From assembly GCF_002117445.1 (NCBI RefSeq), contig NZ_CP019937.1, positions 71,001 through 135,000 on the forward strand: a stretch of 64,000 nt of DNA. The letters run 5' to 3'. The notes below the pieces were generated by a model. The model saw only the letters and a list, made by a program, of their open reading frames with translations. It did not search any database and was not told the DNA's origin. This document shows, piece by piece, positions 26,962 through 35,974 of this stretch. Made by a program: the position numbers and the translations under genes. The DNA is from Ketogulonicigenium robustum (GTDB taxonomy: Bacteria; Pseudomonadota; Alphaproteobacteria; Rhodobacterales; Rhodobacteraceae). Numbering within the stretch: the first letter of the stretch is position 1; the number at the start of each line of letters is the position of its first letter.

Positions 26962-27432
26962 ATGGCATCGACACGCGGCACAATCGCTTTGGCCAAGGCG
27001 GGCATCGCCTTTACCTTGCATCCCTACACCTATGATCCCCGCGCTGAACATACGGGTGTTGCGGCGGCCGAGGCTTTGGGTCTGTCCCCTGACATCATGC
27101 TGAAGACCCTGATGATCGAGGTGGACGGCAAGCCCGCTTGCGTGGCCATCCCCGTCGCGCACACCTTGTCGATGAAGCGCGCAGCCGCAGCATTTGGCGC
27201 CAAGCACGCCGAGATGATGGCCGTGCCGAAGGCCGAGAAAATTTCGGGCTACCATGTCGGCGGCATCGGCCCCTTTGGCCAGATGCGCCCAATCCCCGTC
27301 GCATTCGAGGATACGGCCATGGGGGGCGATACGATTTACATCAACGCAGGCCAGCGCGGGCTGATCATGGGGATTGCCCCGCGCGACGCATTGGCCTTTC
27401 TGAAGGCGGCATCCGCGCCGCTTGTCGCATGA
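26962..27432 (+). CDS. ybaK: YbaK/EbsC-family Cys-tRNA(Pro) deacylase
   Basis: Product of 156 residues that hydrolyses Cys-tRNA(Pro) mis-charged by prolyl-tRNA synthetase. Features are the family start ([23 protein letters not shown]), the catalytic-loop lysine in MLKTLMIEV, the [18 protein letters not shown] segment and the [14 protein letters not shown]-terminal segment. A strong AGGAGG lies ahead of ATG 26962. The stop overlaps the next ATG (ATGA). Confidence 0.92.
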   Translation: MASTRGTIALAKAGIAFTLHPYTYDPRAEHTGVAAAEALGLSPDIMLKTLMIEVDGKPACVAIPVAHTLSMKRAAAAFGAKHAEMMAVPKAEKISGYHVGGIGPFGQMRPIPVAFEDTAMGGDTIYINAGQRGLIMGIAPRDALAFLKAASAPLVA

Positions 27433-27761
27433 CGCTGCCTGTTCTGGGCCTGTATCTGGCCGCAGCGCTAGCCGAGATTGTGGGCTGTTTCACATTTTGG
27501 ATGTGGGCGCGGCTGGATCGCAGCCCGCTGTGGTTGGCCCCGGGAATGGTAGCGCTGGCTTTGTTTGCCTGGCTGCTGACCCATGCGCCCGCCGATACGG
27601 CAGGGCGATCCTTCGCCGTTTATGGCGGGGTCTATATCTGTGCGTCGCTGCTGTGGATGTGGGTGGCCGAACAGACCCGGCCCGACCTGTGGGATGTGCT
27701 GGGCGGGGCGATCTGCCTGTTCGGCGCGGCCCTGATTTTGTGGGCGCCGCGCGCAAGCTGA
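27429..27761 (+). CDS. YnfA/UPF0060-family small membrane protein
   Basis: Integral membrane protein of 110 residues with four predicted helices. It matches the UPF0060 family through [47 protein letters not shown] and a final hydrophobic helix. Relatives resemble small multidrug resistance transporters, with efflux reported for some, but the role is not settled. It overlaps ybaK by 4 bases and is thus translationally coupled to it. Confidence 0.88.
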   Translation: MTLPVLGLYLAAALAEIVGCFTFWMWARLDRSPLWLAPGMVALALFAWLLTHAPADTAGRSFAVYGGVYICASLLWMWVAEQTRPDLWDVLGGAICLFGAALILWAPRAS

Positions 27762-27771
27762 CCGCAAATGC

Positions 27772-27795
27772 AAAACGCCGCCCTGAGGGGCGGCG
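27772..27795 (-). terminator. Terminator at the end of the rplS-rpmE operon
   Basis: On the minus strand CGCCGCC pairs with GGCGGCG across a CCTCAG loop, followed by TTTTG. It lies just beyond the rpmE stop and closes the ffh-to-rpmE operon. Confidence 0.8.
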
Positions 27796-27803
27796 CTGCG
27801 ATC

Positions 27804-28025
27804 TTAGAAACCAAGACCTGCGTATTTGTTCTTGAACTTCGACACGCGGCCGCCAGTGTCCATCAGGCGGGTGCCGCCACCGGTCCATGCGGGGTGCGAC
27901 AGCGGGTCGATATCGAGGGCGAGCGTGTCGCCGTCTTTACCCCAGGTCGAGCGCATTTTGACGATGGTGCCATCGGTCATCTTGACGTCGATGAAGTGGT
28001 AATCGGGATGGATATCCGTTTTCAT
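27804..28025 (-). CDS. rpmE: Ribosomal protein L31, cysteine-free form
   Basis: Large-subunit protein L31, 73 residues, beginning [19 protein letters not shown] and ending [16 protein letters not shown]. The four zinc-binding cysteines of the E. coli RpmE are absent, so this is the zinc-independent (C-minus) form, standard in Rhodobacterales and not a zinc-starvation backup here. It is the last gene of the operon, directly after rplS. Confidence 0.96.
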   Translation of the reverse strand: MKTDIHPDYHFIDVKMTDGTIVKMRSTWGKDGDTLALDIDPLSHPAWTGGGTRLMDTGGRVSKFKNKYAGLGF

Positions 28026-28036
28026 CTCGCCTCTCC

Positions 28037-28414
28037 TTAAGCTTCAGCTTTAGCTTTGTAGTTGGTCTGCTCGGTAATACGAGCCGACTTACCGCGACGA
28101 TCGCGCAGGTAGTACAGCTTGGCGCGACGCACCTTACCACGACGAACAACGGTGATCGAATCGATGTTGGTCGAGTGCAGCGGGAACACGCGCTCGACGC
28201 CTTCGCCGAACGAGATTTTGCGCACGGTGAACGAACCGGCGATGCCCGAACCGTTCTTGCGGCTGATCACGACGCCTTCGTAGTTCTGAACGCGCGAACG
28301 CGAACCTTCGGTAACCTTAAAGCCCACGCGAACGGTGTCGCCGGCTTTGAAGTCGGGAATTTCTTTACCCAGAGCGGCGATTTGTTCCGCTTCCAGTTGT
28401 GCGATCAGATCCAT
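28037..28414 (-). CDS. rplS: Ribosomal protein L19
   Basis: L19 of the 50S subunit, 125 residues, with the characteristic F-x-[33 protein letters not shown] and [21 protein letters not shown] segments. It sits at the 30S-50S interface. It lies between trmD and rpmE, the usual alphaproteobacterial order, with an AGGAG site ahead of the ATG. Confidence 0.97.
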   Translation of the reverse strand: MDLIAQLEAEQIAALGKEIPDFKAGDTVRVGFKVTEGSRSRVQNYEGVVISRKNGSGIAGSFTVRKISFGEGVERVFPLHSTNIDSITVVRRGKVRRAKLYYLRDRRGKSARITEQTNYKAKAEA

Positions 28415-28454
28415 CTGATCCTCCTATTTTGCCAGTGGTTGTTCCACCGAGGTG

Positions 28455-29297
28455 TCACGCGTCCGAGAGCTCTTGGTCTTCATTCGGGTCCCTGTTGTGC
28501 GCTGCACACCAAGCCCGCCAGAGGTCAGCCCGCCGTTCCTTTGTTAGCCTTTCGGCTTGTTCCCGTCGCCAAGCTTCGATTTTGGCGTGATGCCCCGAAA
28601 GAAGAACTTCGGGTATGTCACGCCCCTGCCAGGTTGCGGGTTTCGTATACTGGTCATGTTCAAGCAAACCGTCCGAGAAAGACTCGTTCTCGATCGACGC
28701 CTGATTCCCAAGCACGCGCGGTATAAGGCGCACGGTGGAATCAATCAAGGCCTGCGCTGCGATCTCGCCGCCGGTCATGACAAAGTCGCCCAGCGAGACC
28801 TCGATCATGCCGAAAGCATCAATGGCGCGCTGGTCCAACCCCTCGAACCGGCCGCAGACCAGCGTGACGCCATCGCCCGCTGCCAGATCGCGCATCAGGG
28901 CCTGATCCATCCGGCGTCCGCGCGGCGACAGGTAAATGATGGGCGCGCGCGGGCTGATGCGGGCGCGCGCGACGCCAATGGCGCGGGCCATCACATCGGG
29001 GCGGATCACCATACCGGCGCCGCCGCCAGCGGGGGTGTCATCCACATTCAGGTGACGCCCATCGCCAAAATCGCGCAGGTTATAGGTCTGCAGCTGCCAC
29101 AGCCCTTCTTGCAGGGCGCGGCCAATCAGGCTTTCGCCCAAAATGCCGGGAAAGGCCTGCGGCAGCAGCGTGATCACCTGCGCCGTCCAGACATTCACCA
29201 GATCAGGTGTTTCCGACAGCAGGTCCGACGGGGTCACCGACAGGCGTATCGCCTTGCGCCCCGCTGCGCGCGCGGGCTTTTCGGGCGCAATCGCCAT
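28455..29297 (-). CDS. trmD: tRNA (guanine37-N1)-methyltransferase
   Basis: Enzyme that methylates G37 next to the anticodon and prevents frameshifting. The SPOUT trefoil-knot sequence is clear: GGGAGMVIRPDVM, IIYLSPRGRRMDQ, LVCGRFEGLDQR and FVMTGGEIAAQALIDSTVRLIPRVLG; the C-terminal domain contains HDQYTKPATWQGRDIPEVLLSGHH. The 280-residue product has an N-terminal extension of about 30 residues ([15 protein letters not shown]...), longer than in E. coli. Its ATG overlaps the rimM stop by one base. Confidence 0.96.
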   Translation of the reverse strand: MAIAPEKPARAAGRKAIRLSVTPSDLLSETPDLVNVWTAQVITLLPQAFPGILGESLIGRALQEGLWQLQTYNLRDFGDGRHLNVDDTPAGGGAGMVIRPDVMARAIGVARARISPRAPIIYLSPRGRRMDQALMRDLAAGDGVTLVCGRFEGLDQRAIDAFGMIEVSLGDFVMTGGEIAAQALIDSTVRLIPRVLGNQASIENESFSDGLLEHDQYTKPATWQGRDIPEVLLSGHHAKIEAWRREQAERLTKERRADLWRAWCAAHNRDPNEDQELSDA

Positions 29298-29800
29298 CAG
29301 AACAGGCCTTCGGGCGGATCAGCGATGATGCGGCCTTGTTTCAGGTCGACCGTCGGCACGACGGCCACGGTGAAGGGCAGCAGGACGGTCGCGGGTTTGC
29401 CGGTGGGCTGCACTTCCAACAGGTCGCCAGCGCCGTGGTTCAGCACCGCCTTCACCTTGCCCAGCGGGGCACCGCCCGTGTCGAACACGGCCAGATCGAT
29501 CAGGTCGGCGTGATAGAATTCGTCGTCAGGCAGATGCGGCAGGCGCGCGCGATCGGCCGACAGGTTTTGGCCGCGCAGGGCGTCGGCCTCTTCTTTGGTC
29601 GAGATCCCCTCGATCCGCGCGACAAGCGCGCCCGAGGTCTGCCCCGTGATCACCACGACGCGGAAAATACGTCCGCTGTCGGTGTGCAGGGGGGTGTAGA
29701 CGGCGATATCTTCGGGAACAGCGCAAAAAGACTTCAGACGCACGTCACCGTGCACCCCGAACGAGCCTGCGATTTGCCCGACAACGACCAGATCAGACAT
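29297..29800 (-). CDS. rimM: 16S rRNA-processing protein RimM
   Basis: Ribosome maturation factor of 167 residues that binds S19 during assembly of the 30S head. It has the RimM N-terminal barrel ([21 protein letters not shown]) and a PRC-barrel ([39 protein letters not shown]). ATG 29800 is preferred over the frame opening at 29812 because GGGGGAA precedes it. It is coupled to trmD by a one-base overlap. Confidence 0.94.
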   Translation of the reverse strand: MSDLVVVGQIAGSFGVHGDVRLKSFCAVPEDIAVYTPLHTDSGRIFRVVVITGQTSGALVARIEGISTKEEADALRGQNLSADRARLPHLPDDEFYHADLIDLAVFDTGGAPLGKVKAVLNHGAGDLLEVQPTGKPATVLLPFTVAVVPTVDLKQGRIIADPPEGLF

Positions 29801-29851
29801 GTGTTCCCCCATAAGACGGACGGGGCCCGAAGACCCCGCCCATGTACCGAA

Positions 29852-30217
29852 TTATTCGGCAGCTTCTTCTGCCGGTGCAGCTGCGCGTGCAGCTTTCTTG
29901 GCAGCGCGGTCGGTCGCGGCCTTGCCGGGAACGGCTTTCTTGGGGTTGTTACGCTCGGTCTTGGCGACCAGGCCAGCAGCTTCCAGGAAACGTGCGACGC
30001 GGTCGGTCGGCCCCTGTGTGCCTTGACCCAGCCAGTACTGGACGCGCTCGACGTTCAGCTTGACGCGGTCTTCGCTGTCTTTGGCCAGCAGCGGGTTGTA
30101 GGTGCCCAGCTTCTCGATGAAGCGGCCGTCGCGCGGCATGCGTGCGTCAGCGGCGACAACTGCGTAGTGAGGGCGCTTTTTCGAACCACCGCGGGCGAGA
30201 CGAATTTTCATAGCCAT
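29852..30217 (-). CDS. rpsP: Ribosomal protein S16
   Basis: Small-subunit protein S16 of 121 residues, beginning [27 protein letters not shown] 30217 has AAGGAG upstream; the longer open frame is not conserved. An Ala/Lys-rich tail of about 35 residues ([28 protein letters not shown]) extends beyond the E. coli length, as is common in alphaproteobacteria. Confidence 0.96.
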   Translation of the reverse strand: MAMKIRLARGGSKKRPHYAVVAADARMPRDGRFIEKLGTYNPLLAKDSEDRVKLNVERVQYWLGQGTQGPTDRVARFLEAAGLVAKTERNNPKKAVPGKAATDRAAKKAARAAAPAEEAAE

Positions 30218-30257
30218 GGGATAATCTCCTTGAAGATGGCAGTGACGGGGGACCCCG

Positions 30258-30557
30258 TCAGGATTGATGGGTTTCGTGGTGTTTGATGACTTCCTGGATG
30301 ATGAAGGCCAGGAATTTCTTGGCGAATTCGGGGTCGAGGTCAGCGTCCAGCGCCAGCTTTTCCAGCCGGGCGATCTGCTGTTCTTCCCGCGAGGGGTCGG
30401 CGGGGGGCAGGGCGTGTTCAGCCTTGAGCTTGCCCACCGATTGCGTGTGTTTGAAGCGCTCGGCCAAGGTGAATACCAAAATGGCATCCAGCCGGTCGAT
30501 CGAGGCGCGGTGTTCGCGCAGGACTTCGGCCGCGCGGGCGATAACGTCGTTGCTCAT
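30258..30557 (-). CDS. Chorismate mutase, AroQ type
   Basis: All-helical chorismate mutase of 99 residues catalysing chorismate to prephenate in Phe/Tyr synthesis. Conserved residues include the leading [20 protein letters not shown] helix (Arg, Asp-Ile-Leu), the VGKLKAEH lysine segment and the C-terminal [11 protein letters not shown] helix. It has no fused dehydratase or dehydrogenase domain. It overlaps the upstream GNAT gene by 4 bases and precedes rpsP in the ffh operon, an arrangement seen in relatives. Confidence 0.92.
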   Translation of the reverse strand: MSNDVIARAAEVLREHRASIDRLDAILVFTLAERFKHTQSVGKLKAEHALPPADPSREEQQIARLEKLALDADLDPEFAKKFLAFIIQEVIKHHETHQS

Positions 30558-31084
30558 GCTGCACCTCCTTTGGTTTGGGGGCGTGGGTGACGGAAGACCA
30601 GATAACCCTTGCAGCTGGCCGGGGGCGCTGCCTTGTCGTCGATAACGGCCCCCAGCTTTTCCGCCAATTTGGCCGAGCGGATGTTGTCGGGCGCAACATA
30701 GCTGACGACCGTATCCCAGTGCAGCACGCCATAAGCATGCGCGATGGCCGCACGGGCGGCTTCGAAAGCATAACCTTTGCCTTCGGCGCTGGCGGGGTAG
30801 ATCATCCAGCCAATCTCGTTTTCAGGCCAATCGGGCGGCGTCCAAGGGCCGACAAGGCCGATGGCAGCGTCTGTTCCCTGCAGCGTCACCGTCCACATGC
30901 CGTGGCCGTAAATATCCCAATGCCCCAGCTCGGCCGCGAATTGGCGGAATGCTTTGGCTTCGGTGTCGATCCCGAAAAAGCTGGCGCGCGGGGATAGCAT
31001 GAAGTCGCGAAACGCAGGCCAGTCGCGCGCATCGGGACGGCGAAGGGACAGGCGTTCGGTGGTCAATGTCGGGGCCGGGATCAT
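30554..31084 (-). CDS. GNAT acetyltransferase, RimJ/RimL-like (1)
   Basis: Acetyl-CoA-dependent N-acetyltransferase of 176 residues. It starts with the RimJ/RimL pattern LTTERLSLRRPDARDWPAFRDFM and has the acetyl-CoA loop region IGWMIYPASAEGKGYAFEAARAAIAHA, then VSYVAPDNIRSAKLAEKLGA. The target is unknown; relatives acetylate ribosomal proteins or small molecules. It overlaps its neighbours at both ends by 4 bases (ATGA), so it is tightly coupled within the ffh operon, and is a paralogue of the next gene upstream. Confidence 0.88.
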   Translation of the reverse strand: MIPAPTLTTERLSLRRPDARDWPAFRDFMLSPRASFFGIDTEAKAFRQFAAELGHWDIYGHGMWTVTLQGTDAAIGLVGPWTPPDWPENEIGWMIYPASAEGKGYAFEAARAAIAHAYGVLHWDTVVSYVAPDNIRSAKLAEKLGAVIDDKAAPPASCKGYLVFRHPRPQTKGGAA

Positions 31085-31614
31085 GCCAGCACCTGTGCGG
31101 GGTTGTGGCGATAGACCAGCACGTCAAAGTCGCGCTGCGGGCGCGGCGCGTCCGCATCCAGCGCGGCACCCAGCCGCTCGGCAAGGTTGGCCGAGGGGGT
31201 GTTGGTCGCCGCGATGTAGCTGACGGCGGTGGTCCAGCCCAAAACGGTGAAGGCATGGGCGAGGGTCGCTTTGGCTGCCTCGGCGGCGTAGCCTTGGCCC
31301 TCCAGCGTTGCATCCCACAGCACCCAGCCGATTTCCTTTTCAGGCCATTCGATCGGATACCACGGGCCGAAACGGCCAATGGCTGCGCCGGTGTCTTTGC
31401 GCGTTGCAACCCAGCCGCCAAAGCCGCGCATCTGCCAGTGGCCAATATCGGCCGCCCAGCCGCGCCAGCTGGCTTCGGGGGATTTCGGGCCGCCGACCCA
31501 GGCCGAGCGGTCGGTCTGGTAGAAGTCGCGCATGATCGGCCAGTCTTGTGCCTGCGGTTTGCGCAGCACAAGGCGGTCCGTCACCAGCGTGATATCGTCG
31601 GCGAGGTTCATCAT
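31081..31614 (-). CDS. GNAT acetyltransferase, RimJ/RimL-like (2)
   Basis: Second GNAT of 177 residues, clearly related to its neighbour: VTDRLVLRKPQAQDWPIMRDFYQTD, IGWVLWDATLEGQGYAAEAAKATLAHAF and VSYIAATNTPSANLAERLGA align position by position with it. The pair probably arose by tandem duplication. Its ATG overlaps the ffh stop, so expression is tied to the signal recognition particle protein. The substrate is unknown. Confidence 0.88.
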   Translation of the reverse strand: MMNLADDITLVTDRLVLRKPQAQDWPIMRDFYQTDRSAWVGGPKSPEASWRGWAADIGHWQMRGFGGWVATRKDTGAAIGRFGPWYPIEWPEKEIGWVLWDATLEGQGYAAEAAKATLAHAFTVLGWTTAVSYIAATNTPSANLAERLGAALDADAPRPQRDFDVLVYRHNPAQVLA

Positions 31615-33113
31615 TTCTTCTTCATCAGCCCTGCAAGGCCCGGGGGCAGCGCTTTGGGGCCACCAAGGCCAGGCATCTGGCCGAAACCTTGGCCAAGGCC
31701 TTTGGCCAGCTGGTCTTGTGCGGCGGCCATATCGGCCTCGCCCATTTTGGTGGGGTCCATACCGCCTTTGCCCATCATGGCCATGGCTTGCTTAAGCATG
31801 CCGCCCTTGCCCATTTTGCCCAGCTTTTTCATCATATCCGCCATCTGGCGGTGCTGCTTCAGCAGTTTGTTCAGCTCGGCCACGTCGACACCAGCACCCG
31901 CCGCGATGCGGCGCTTCCGGCTGGCTTGCAGCAGGTCTGGGTTGGCGCGTTCTTTCTTGGTCATCGAGCCGATGATCGCGATCTGGCGGCGCAGCATGCG
32001 GTCGTCCAAGCCCGCGTCGTTCATCTGTTTCGACATCTTGCCCATGCCGGGCATCATCGACATCAGGCCTTCCATGCCGCCCATCTTTAGCATCTGCTCA
32101 AGCTGGCTGCGCAGGTCGTTCATGTTGAACAGACCTTTTTGGAACCGCTTGACCATCCGCTCGGCCTGTTCGGCCTCGAATGTAGCTTGGGCTTTCTCGA
32201 CCAGCGCGACAATGTCGCCCATGCCCAGAATGCGCCCTGCGATGCGGTTGGCGTCGAACACTTCCAACGCGTCGGTCTTTTCGCCTTGGCCGATAAAGCG
32301 GATGGGCTTGCCGGTGATCGCGCGCATCGACAGCGCCGCACCGCCACGGCCGTCGCCGTCCATACGGGTCAGGATGACGCCCGACACGCCGATCTTGTCG
32401 TCGAATTCGGTCGCGACATTGACGGCGTCTTGGCCAGTCAGGCCGTCGACCACCAGCAGTGTTTCACGTGGAGAGACGACATCGCGCACAGCCGCAGCCT
32501 GCGCGATCAGCTCTTGATCGATGTGCAGGCGGCCGGCGGTATCAAGAATGTAGACGTCATAGCCGCCAAGGCTGGCTTGGGTTTTCGCGCGCTTGGCGAT
32601 GGCAACGGGGTCTTCGCCCTTCACGATCGGCAGCGTATCGACACCGATCTGCGTGCCGAGAATCGCCAGCTGTTCCATCGCGGCAGGGCGGTTCGTGTCC
32701 AGCGACGCCATCAGGACGCGCTTGCCCTCGCGCTCTTTCAAGCGACGGGCAAGTTTGGCAGTGCTGGTGGTTTTACCCGAGCCCTGCAGGCCGACCATCA
32801 GGATCGGGGCAGGGGGATTGTCGATTTTCAGAACGCCGGGGTCGGTCTCGCCCGCCAGCGTCTTGATCAGCTCGTCATGGACGATCTTGATGACTTGCTG
32901 GCCGGGGGTGATCGATTTGGTGACGGCTTGACCGGCGGCTTTCTTGCTGACGGCTTTGACAAAATCGCGCACGACCGGCAGCGATACGTCGGCCTCGAGC
33001 AAGGCAACGCGCACTTCGCGCAGCGCGGTTTCAACGTCGGCCTCGGACAGGGCGCCCTGTTTCGTCAGCCGATCAAAGACACCGGACAGGCGCTCGGACA
33101 GATTCTCGAACAT
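31611..33113 (-). CDS. ffh: Signal recognition particle protein Ffh
   Basis: SRP GTPase of 500 residues that binds signal sequences of nascent membrane proteins and 4.5S RNA. The N domain starts MFENLSERLSGVFDRLTKQG; the G domain has GLQGSGKTT, DTAGRL and TRMDGDGRGG; the M domain is methionine-rich (MLKMGGMEGLMSMMPGMGKMSKQM) and the tail ends GGPKALPPGLAGLMKKK. ATG 33113 follows AAAGGGGAAG; an upstream in-frame extension to 33254 is not conserved. First gene of the operon running to rpmE. Confidence 0.97.
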   Translation of the reverse strand: MFENLSERLSGVFDRLTKQGALSEADVETALREVRVALLEADVSLPVVRDFVKAVSKKAAGQAVTKSITPGQQVIKIVHDELIKTLAGETDPGVLKIDNPPAPILMVGLQGSGKTTSTAKLARRLKEREGKRVLMASLDTNRPAAMEQLAILGTQIGVDTLPIVKGEDPVAIAKRAKTQASLGGYDVYILDTAGRLHIDQELIAQAAAVRDVVSPRETLLVVDGLTGQDAVNVATEFDDKIGVSGVILTRMDGDGRGGAALSMRAITGKPIRFIGQGEKTDALEVFDANRIAGRILGMGDIVALVEKAQATFEAEQAERMVKRFQKGLFNMNDLRSQLEQMLKMGGMEGLMSMMPGMGKMSKQMNDAGLDDRMLRRQIAIIGSMTKKERANPDLLQASRKRRIAAGAGVDVAELNKLLKQHRQMADMMKKLGKMGKGGMLKQAMAMMGKGGMDPTKMGEADMAAAQDQLAKGLGQGFGQMPGLGGPKALPPGLAGLMKKK

Positions 33114-33335
33114 GCGGCTTCCCCTTTCAAGGCGCGGCGGTTGGCAAAGCGGAAACGCGCCCGTGGGCGCAACGCGCTGACGGACGGCGATCCCGCAATT
33201 AGGACGGGACCGGAAGATACACAACTTCCGGATATGGCCTTGCGAATAGGTCAAACAGGCTGCGCTGTCAACCTAAGGGCCTTGCCAGCGCGGGCGGGGG
33301 CTGCACAATGGGGCGCAAATGGCGGGGGGATACGA

Positions 33336-34151
33336 ATGCGCGGTGTCATCTATGTTGCAACAGGGGCGGGGTATCGGGATCTGGCGGTCGCCTCGGCTAC
33401 CAGTTTGCGCGCGCACGAGCCGCACCTGCAGATCGACATCTTTACCGACGATCTGAGCGACCCCGCGCTGGCGATATTCGATCAGGTGCATCTGGTGGAC
33501 AACCCCGAGCCGCGCTCGAAGCTGCTTTATATGCAGAAAACGCGGTTTGATCATACGCTGTTTCTGGATGCCGACACGCTGGTCGTCGCCCCGCTGGGGG
33601 ATGTGTTCGACCTGTTGCAGCAATTCGACATGGCGCTCGCGCATGAAGTGCGGCGCAACGGCACGTTGGTCAACGAGGGGTTGGAGGAGCAGACCCCCCG
33701 CGCATTCTCGCAGTTGAACTCGGGCGTGCTGCTGTATCGGCGGACGCCTGCGGTGTTGGCCTTTCTGGCGGAATGGCACCAGCGGTTCAAGGCGGCGGGT
33801 GTGCCGCGCGATCAGATCATTTTGAAAGATATGCTGTGGCGCACTGACCTGCGTTATTACGTGCTGCCGCCCGAATTTAACTTGCGCCGCGTGACGGAAC
33901 TGGACGCGATCGAGCCGCTGGATATGGCGCCGACGGTTCTGCATTCGCACCGCTTGATGGACCACATGCGCGCAGGCGCGCCGCGCATCAGTGATCCGGC
34001 TGCTTTGATGCGGGCCGAACGCGCCATGTTGGTGCAGGAATGGCGCGACGCGGGCGCGCCGCTGACCGAAGACGACGATGCATTGGCGCGGTTTCGCGCC
34101 GCTCGGCCAGCGGGGGCGCTGCCGCCCTTGCGGCCTGCAGGTGATAAGTGA
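33336..34151 (+). CDS. Putative glycosyltransferase (GT-A, nucleotide-sugar type)
   Basis: Product of 271 residues from ATG 33336 (GGGGGA upstream). It begins like GT-A family enzymes (MRGVIYVATGAGYRDLAVASATSLRAHEP) and has a DxD-type metal motif in HTLFLDADTLVV and a later NSGVLLYRRTPAVLAFLAEW segment, as in glycogenin/GT8-like transferases. The acceptor and sugar are not evident, and no polysaccharide genes are adjacent. It lies divergent from ffh and ends 13 bases before the LysR gene. Confidence 0.7.
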   Translation: MRGVIYVATGAGYRDLAVASATSLRAHEPHLQIDIFTDDLSDPALAIFDQVHLVDNPEPRSKLLYMQKTRFDHTLFLDADTLVVAPLGDVFDLLQQFDMALAHEVRRNGTLVNEGLEEQTPRAFSQLNSGVLLYRRTPAVLAFLAEWHQRFKAAGVPRDQIILKDMLWRTDLRYYVLPPEFNLRRVTELDAIEPLDMAPTVLHSHRLMDHMRAGAPRISDPAALMRAERAMLVQEWRDAGAPLTEDDDALARFRAARPAGALPPLRPAGDK

Positions 34152-34164
34152 TTGGGGACAAGTG

Positions 34165-35115
34165 ATGGACGATTGGGACGAAATCCGCACGGCCTATCAG
34201 GTGGCACGCTTTGGCACGGTTTCGGGCGCGGCCGAGGTGCTGGGTGTGCACCATGCCACCGTTATCCGGCATATCGATGCGCTGGAAACGCGGCTGGGGG
34301 TCAAGCTGTTCCAGCGCCACGCGCGCGGCTACACCCCGACCGAGGCGGGCCAAGATTTGTTGCAGGTTGCGCAGGTGACGGATGACCAGTTCAGCCAGTT
34401 ATTCAGTCGCATCAAAGGCCAGCGCGAGGCGCTGTCCGGTGAATTGGTCGTCACCTCGCTACAGGGGATGACCGAGCTGCTGATCCCCGTTCTAATGGCG
34501 TTTCAGGCCGAACACCCCGACATCATCATCCGCCATCTGACGGGCGAGCGTCTGTTCCGGCTGGAATACGGCGAGGCCCATGTCGCCATCCGCGCAGGCG
34601 CCATCCCCGAAGAGCCAGACAACGTCATCCAGCCGCTGGTGATGCAGAACATGTCGCTGGCCGCGGCGGAAAGCTATATCGACCGATTTGGTGCCCCGAA
34701 AGACCAAGCTGATCTGGTGAATCACCGCTTTGTCGGCCATGACGCTGAAGACTACCGTGCCCCCTACATGCGTTGGCTGTCGGGCGTCATCCCGCGCGAA
34801 CGGGTGGTCTACCGCACGTTGGATCTGGTTGAAATGTATGATGCCGTCACCGCCGGCGCGGGCATCGGGTTCGTGCCTAGTTGGTTCCTGCCCAGTCGCC
34901 CCACCCTGCGCGAAGTGATGCCGCCCCAAGATGATTGGGTGGCCCCGCTATGGGTGGTCACGCACGTGGACCTGCACCGTTCTGCCAAGGTGCAAGGGTT
35001 TCTGCGTATGCTGAAGGCTGCCGCGCAAGAATGGTCGCATCAGGGATGCTCCGTGCCGACGGGGTCGCCGTCGTCCAAGAAGTCTGCATCCAAGGCATCG
35101 TCTACCAGTTCCTGA
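34165..35115 (+). CDS. LysR-family transcriptional regulator (2)
   Basis: Regulator of 316 residues from ATG 34165. The helix-turn-helix is MDDWDEIRTAYQVARFGTVSGAAEVLGVHHATVIRHIDALETRLGVKLF; the effector-binding domain follows. The last 25 residues (from GCSVPTGSP to SSTSS) are Ser/Lys-rich and lie wholly in the region overlapping the ArsR gene on the other strand (35040-35115), so they look like a read-through tail rather than conserved protein. Target genes are unknown. Confidence 0.86.
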   Translation: MDDWDEIRTAYQVARFGTVSGAAEVLGVHHATVIRHIDALETRLGVKLFQRHARGYTPTEAGQDLLQVAQVTDDQFSQLFSRIKGQREALSGELVVTSLQGMTELLIPVLMAFQAEHPDIIIRHLTGERLFRLEYGEAHVAIRAGAIPEEPDNVIQPLVMQNMSLAAAESYIDRFGAPKDQADLVNHRFVGHDAEDYRAPYMRWLSGVIPRERVVYRTLDLVEMYDAVTAGAGIGFVPSWFLPSRPTLREVMPPQDDWVAPLWVVTHVDLHRSAKVQGFLRMLKAAAQEWSHQGCSVPTGSPSSKKSASKASSTSS

Positions 35116-35420
35116 CCGAGGAAGGCCTCGAAGGCGTCCAGATCGAACCCCTCGAACAGGCCAAAGCCCTGAATCCAGATGCTGGCCGCGCGCATGGCAT
35201 CTGGTTCCAGCTTGCACCATTTAACGCGGCCGCGCTTTTCCTGCGAGATCAGCCCCGCCTCGGCCAAGGTCTGCAAGTGTTTGGAAATCGCGGCCAGCGA
35301 CATCGAAAATGGCGCAGCCACATCGGTGACGGCCATATCGTCTTCCAGCAGCATCGCCAGAATGGCGCGCCGTGTGGGGTCGGCCAAGGCCGCGAAGACA
35401 AGGTCAAGCTGGTGCTGCAT
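35040..35420 (-). CDS. ArsR-family winged-helix regulator
   Basis: Protein of 126 residues with the ArsR helix-turn-helix (FAALADPTRRAILAMLLEDDMAVTDVAAPFSMSLAAISKHLQTLAEAGLISQEKRGRVKWCKLEP). There is no metal-binding cysteine pair in the recognition helix, so it is of the non-metal (SdpR-like) type. An acidic C terminus rich in Asp/Glu (FEGFDLDAFEAFLGQELVDDALDADFLDDGD) is encoded opposite the Lys/Ser-rich tail of the convergent LysR gene. Targets unknown. Confidence 0.87.
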   Translation of the reverse strand: MQHQLDLVFAALADPTRRAILAMLLEDDMAVTDVAAPFSMSLAAISKHLQTLAEAGLISQEKRGRVKWCKLEPDAMRAASIWIQGFGLFEGFDLDAFEAFLGQELVDDALDADFLDDGDPVGTEHP

Positions 35421-35548
35421 CGCGCTATATCAGGCTTTCGCCAGCAAAACGTCAACCCAAAGGTTGAATATCGAATTTCGCAACAATGCCACCCGCGGGC
35501 AGCGCGAAAATAGGTAATTAACTGTTTTGAATGGATTAATTAATGGCG

Positions 35549-35565
35549 CGAGTCGGGTTGACTCG
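35549..35565. promoter_or_regulatory. Inverted repeat upstream of atpI
   Basis: CGAGTC and GACTCG flank GGGTT, 50 bases before atpI. Just upstream are AT-rich TTAATTAA runs (35513-35543) that may be the promoter. It is either an operator or a leader hairpin. Confidence 0.4.
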
Positions 35566-35614
35566 GGGCGGTCTAGCCCTTAGCACCTAGCCCAAGACAG
35601 GAAGGGCCCGTGGC

Positions 35615-35974
35615 ATGACCGACCCCGACCATAGTGATGGTGAAAAGAAGCGCTTGCAGGCGCTTGAAGACCGCCTTCGCGAGGTTCGGAAACGGGATGC
35701 GCCGCAGGTTCGACCGGATCGAGATTTTTCGCAGGCCGATCTGGCATGGCGCATGGTGATCGAAATGGTCGCCGGCATCGGGATCGGGGCGACGATAGGC
35801 TACGGCCTTGACACGCTGTTCGGCACCAAGCCGTTCCTGATGATCATATTCTTGTTCCTGGGCCTGGTTGCTGGTGTGCGGACAATGATCCGTTCCGCCA
35901 ATGAAGTGCAGATGAAACAGCAGGCCAAAGCGGCCAGCGAAGATAAGGGTGAAGAGAGTGGCCGAGAGCACTGA
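35615..35974 (+). CDS. atpI: ATP synthase accessory protein AtpI/AtpZ-like
   Basis: Small membrane protein of 119 residues with a charged N terminus and two hydrophobic helices ([42 protein letters not shown]), typical of the AtpI/AtpZ proteins that aid assembly of the c-ring or Mg transport for the synthase. It overlaps the start of atpB by 17-26 bases, depending on the atpB start, and opens the F0 operon. Confidence 0.9.
   Translation: MTDPDHSDGEKKRLQALEDRLREVRKRDAPQVRPDRDFSQADLAWRMVIEMVAGIGIGATIGYGLDTLFGTKPFLMIIFLFLGLVAGVRTMIRSANEVQMKQQAKAASEDKGEESGREH

Noticed and set aside
32139..33335. Upstream extension of the glycosyltransferase frame opposite ffh
   Set aside because: The conserved start MRGVIYVATG with its ribosome site lies at 33336; the extension is antisense to ffh.
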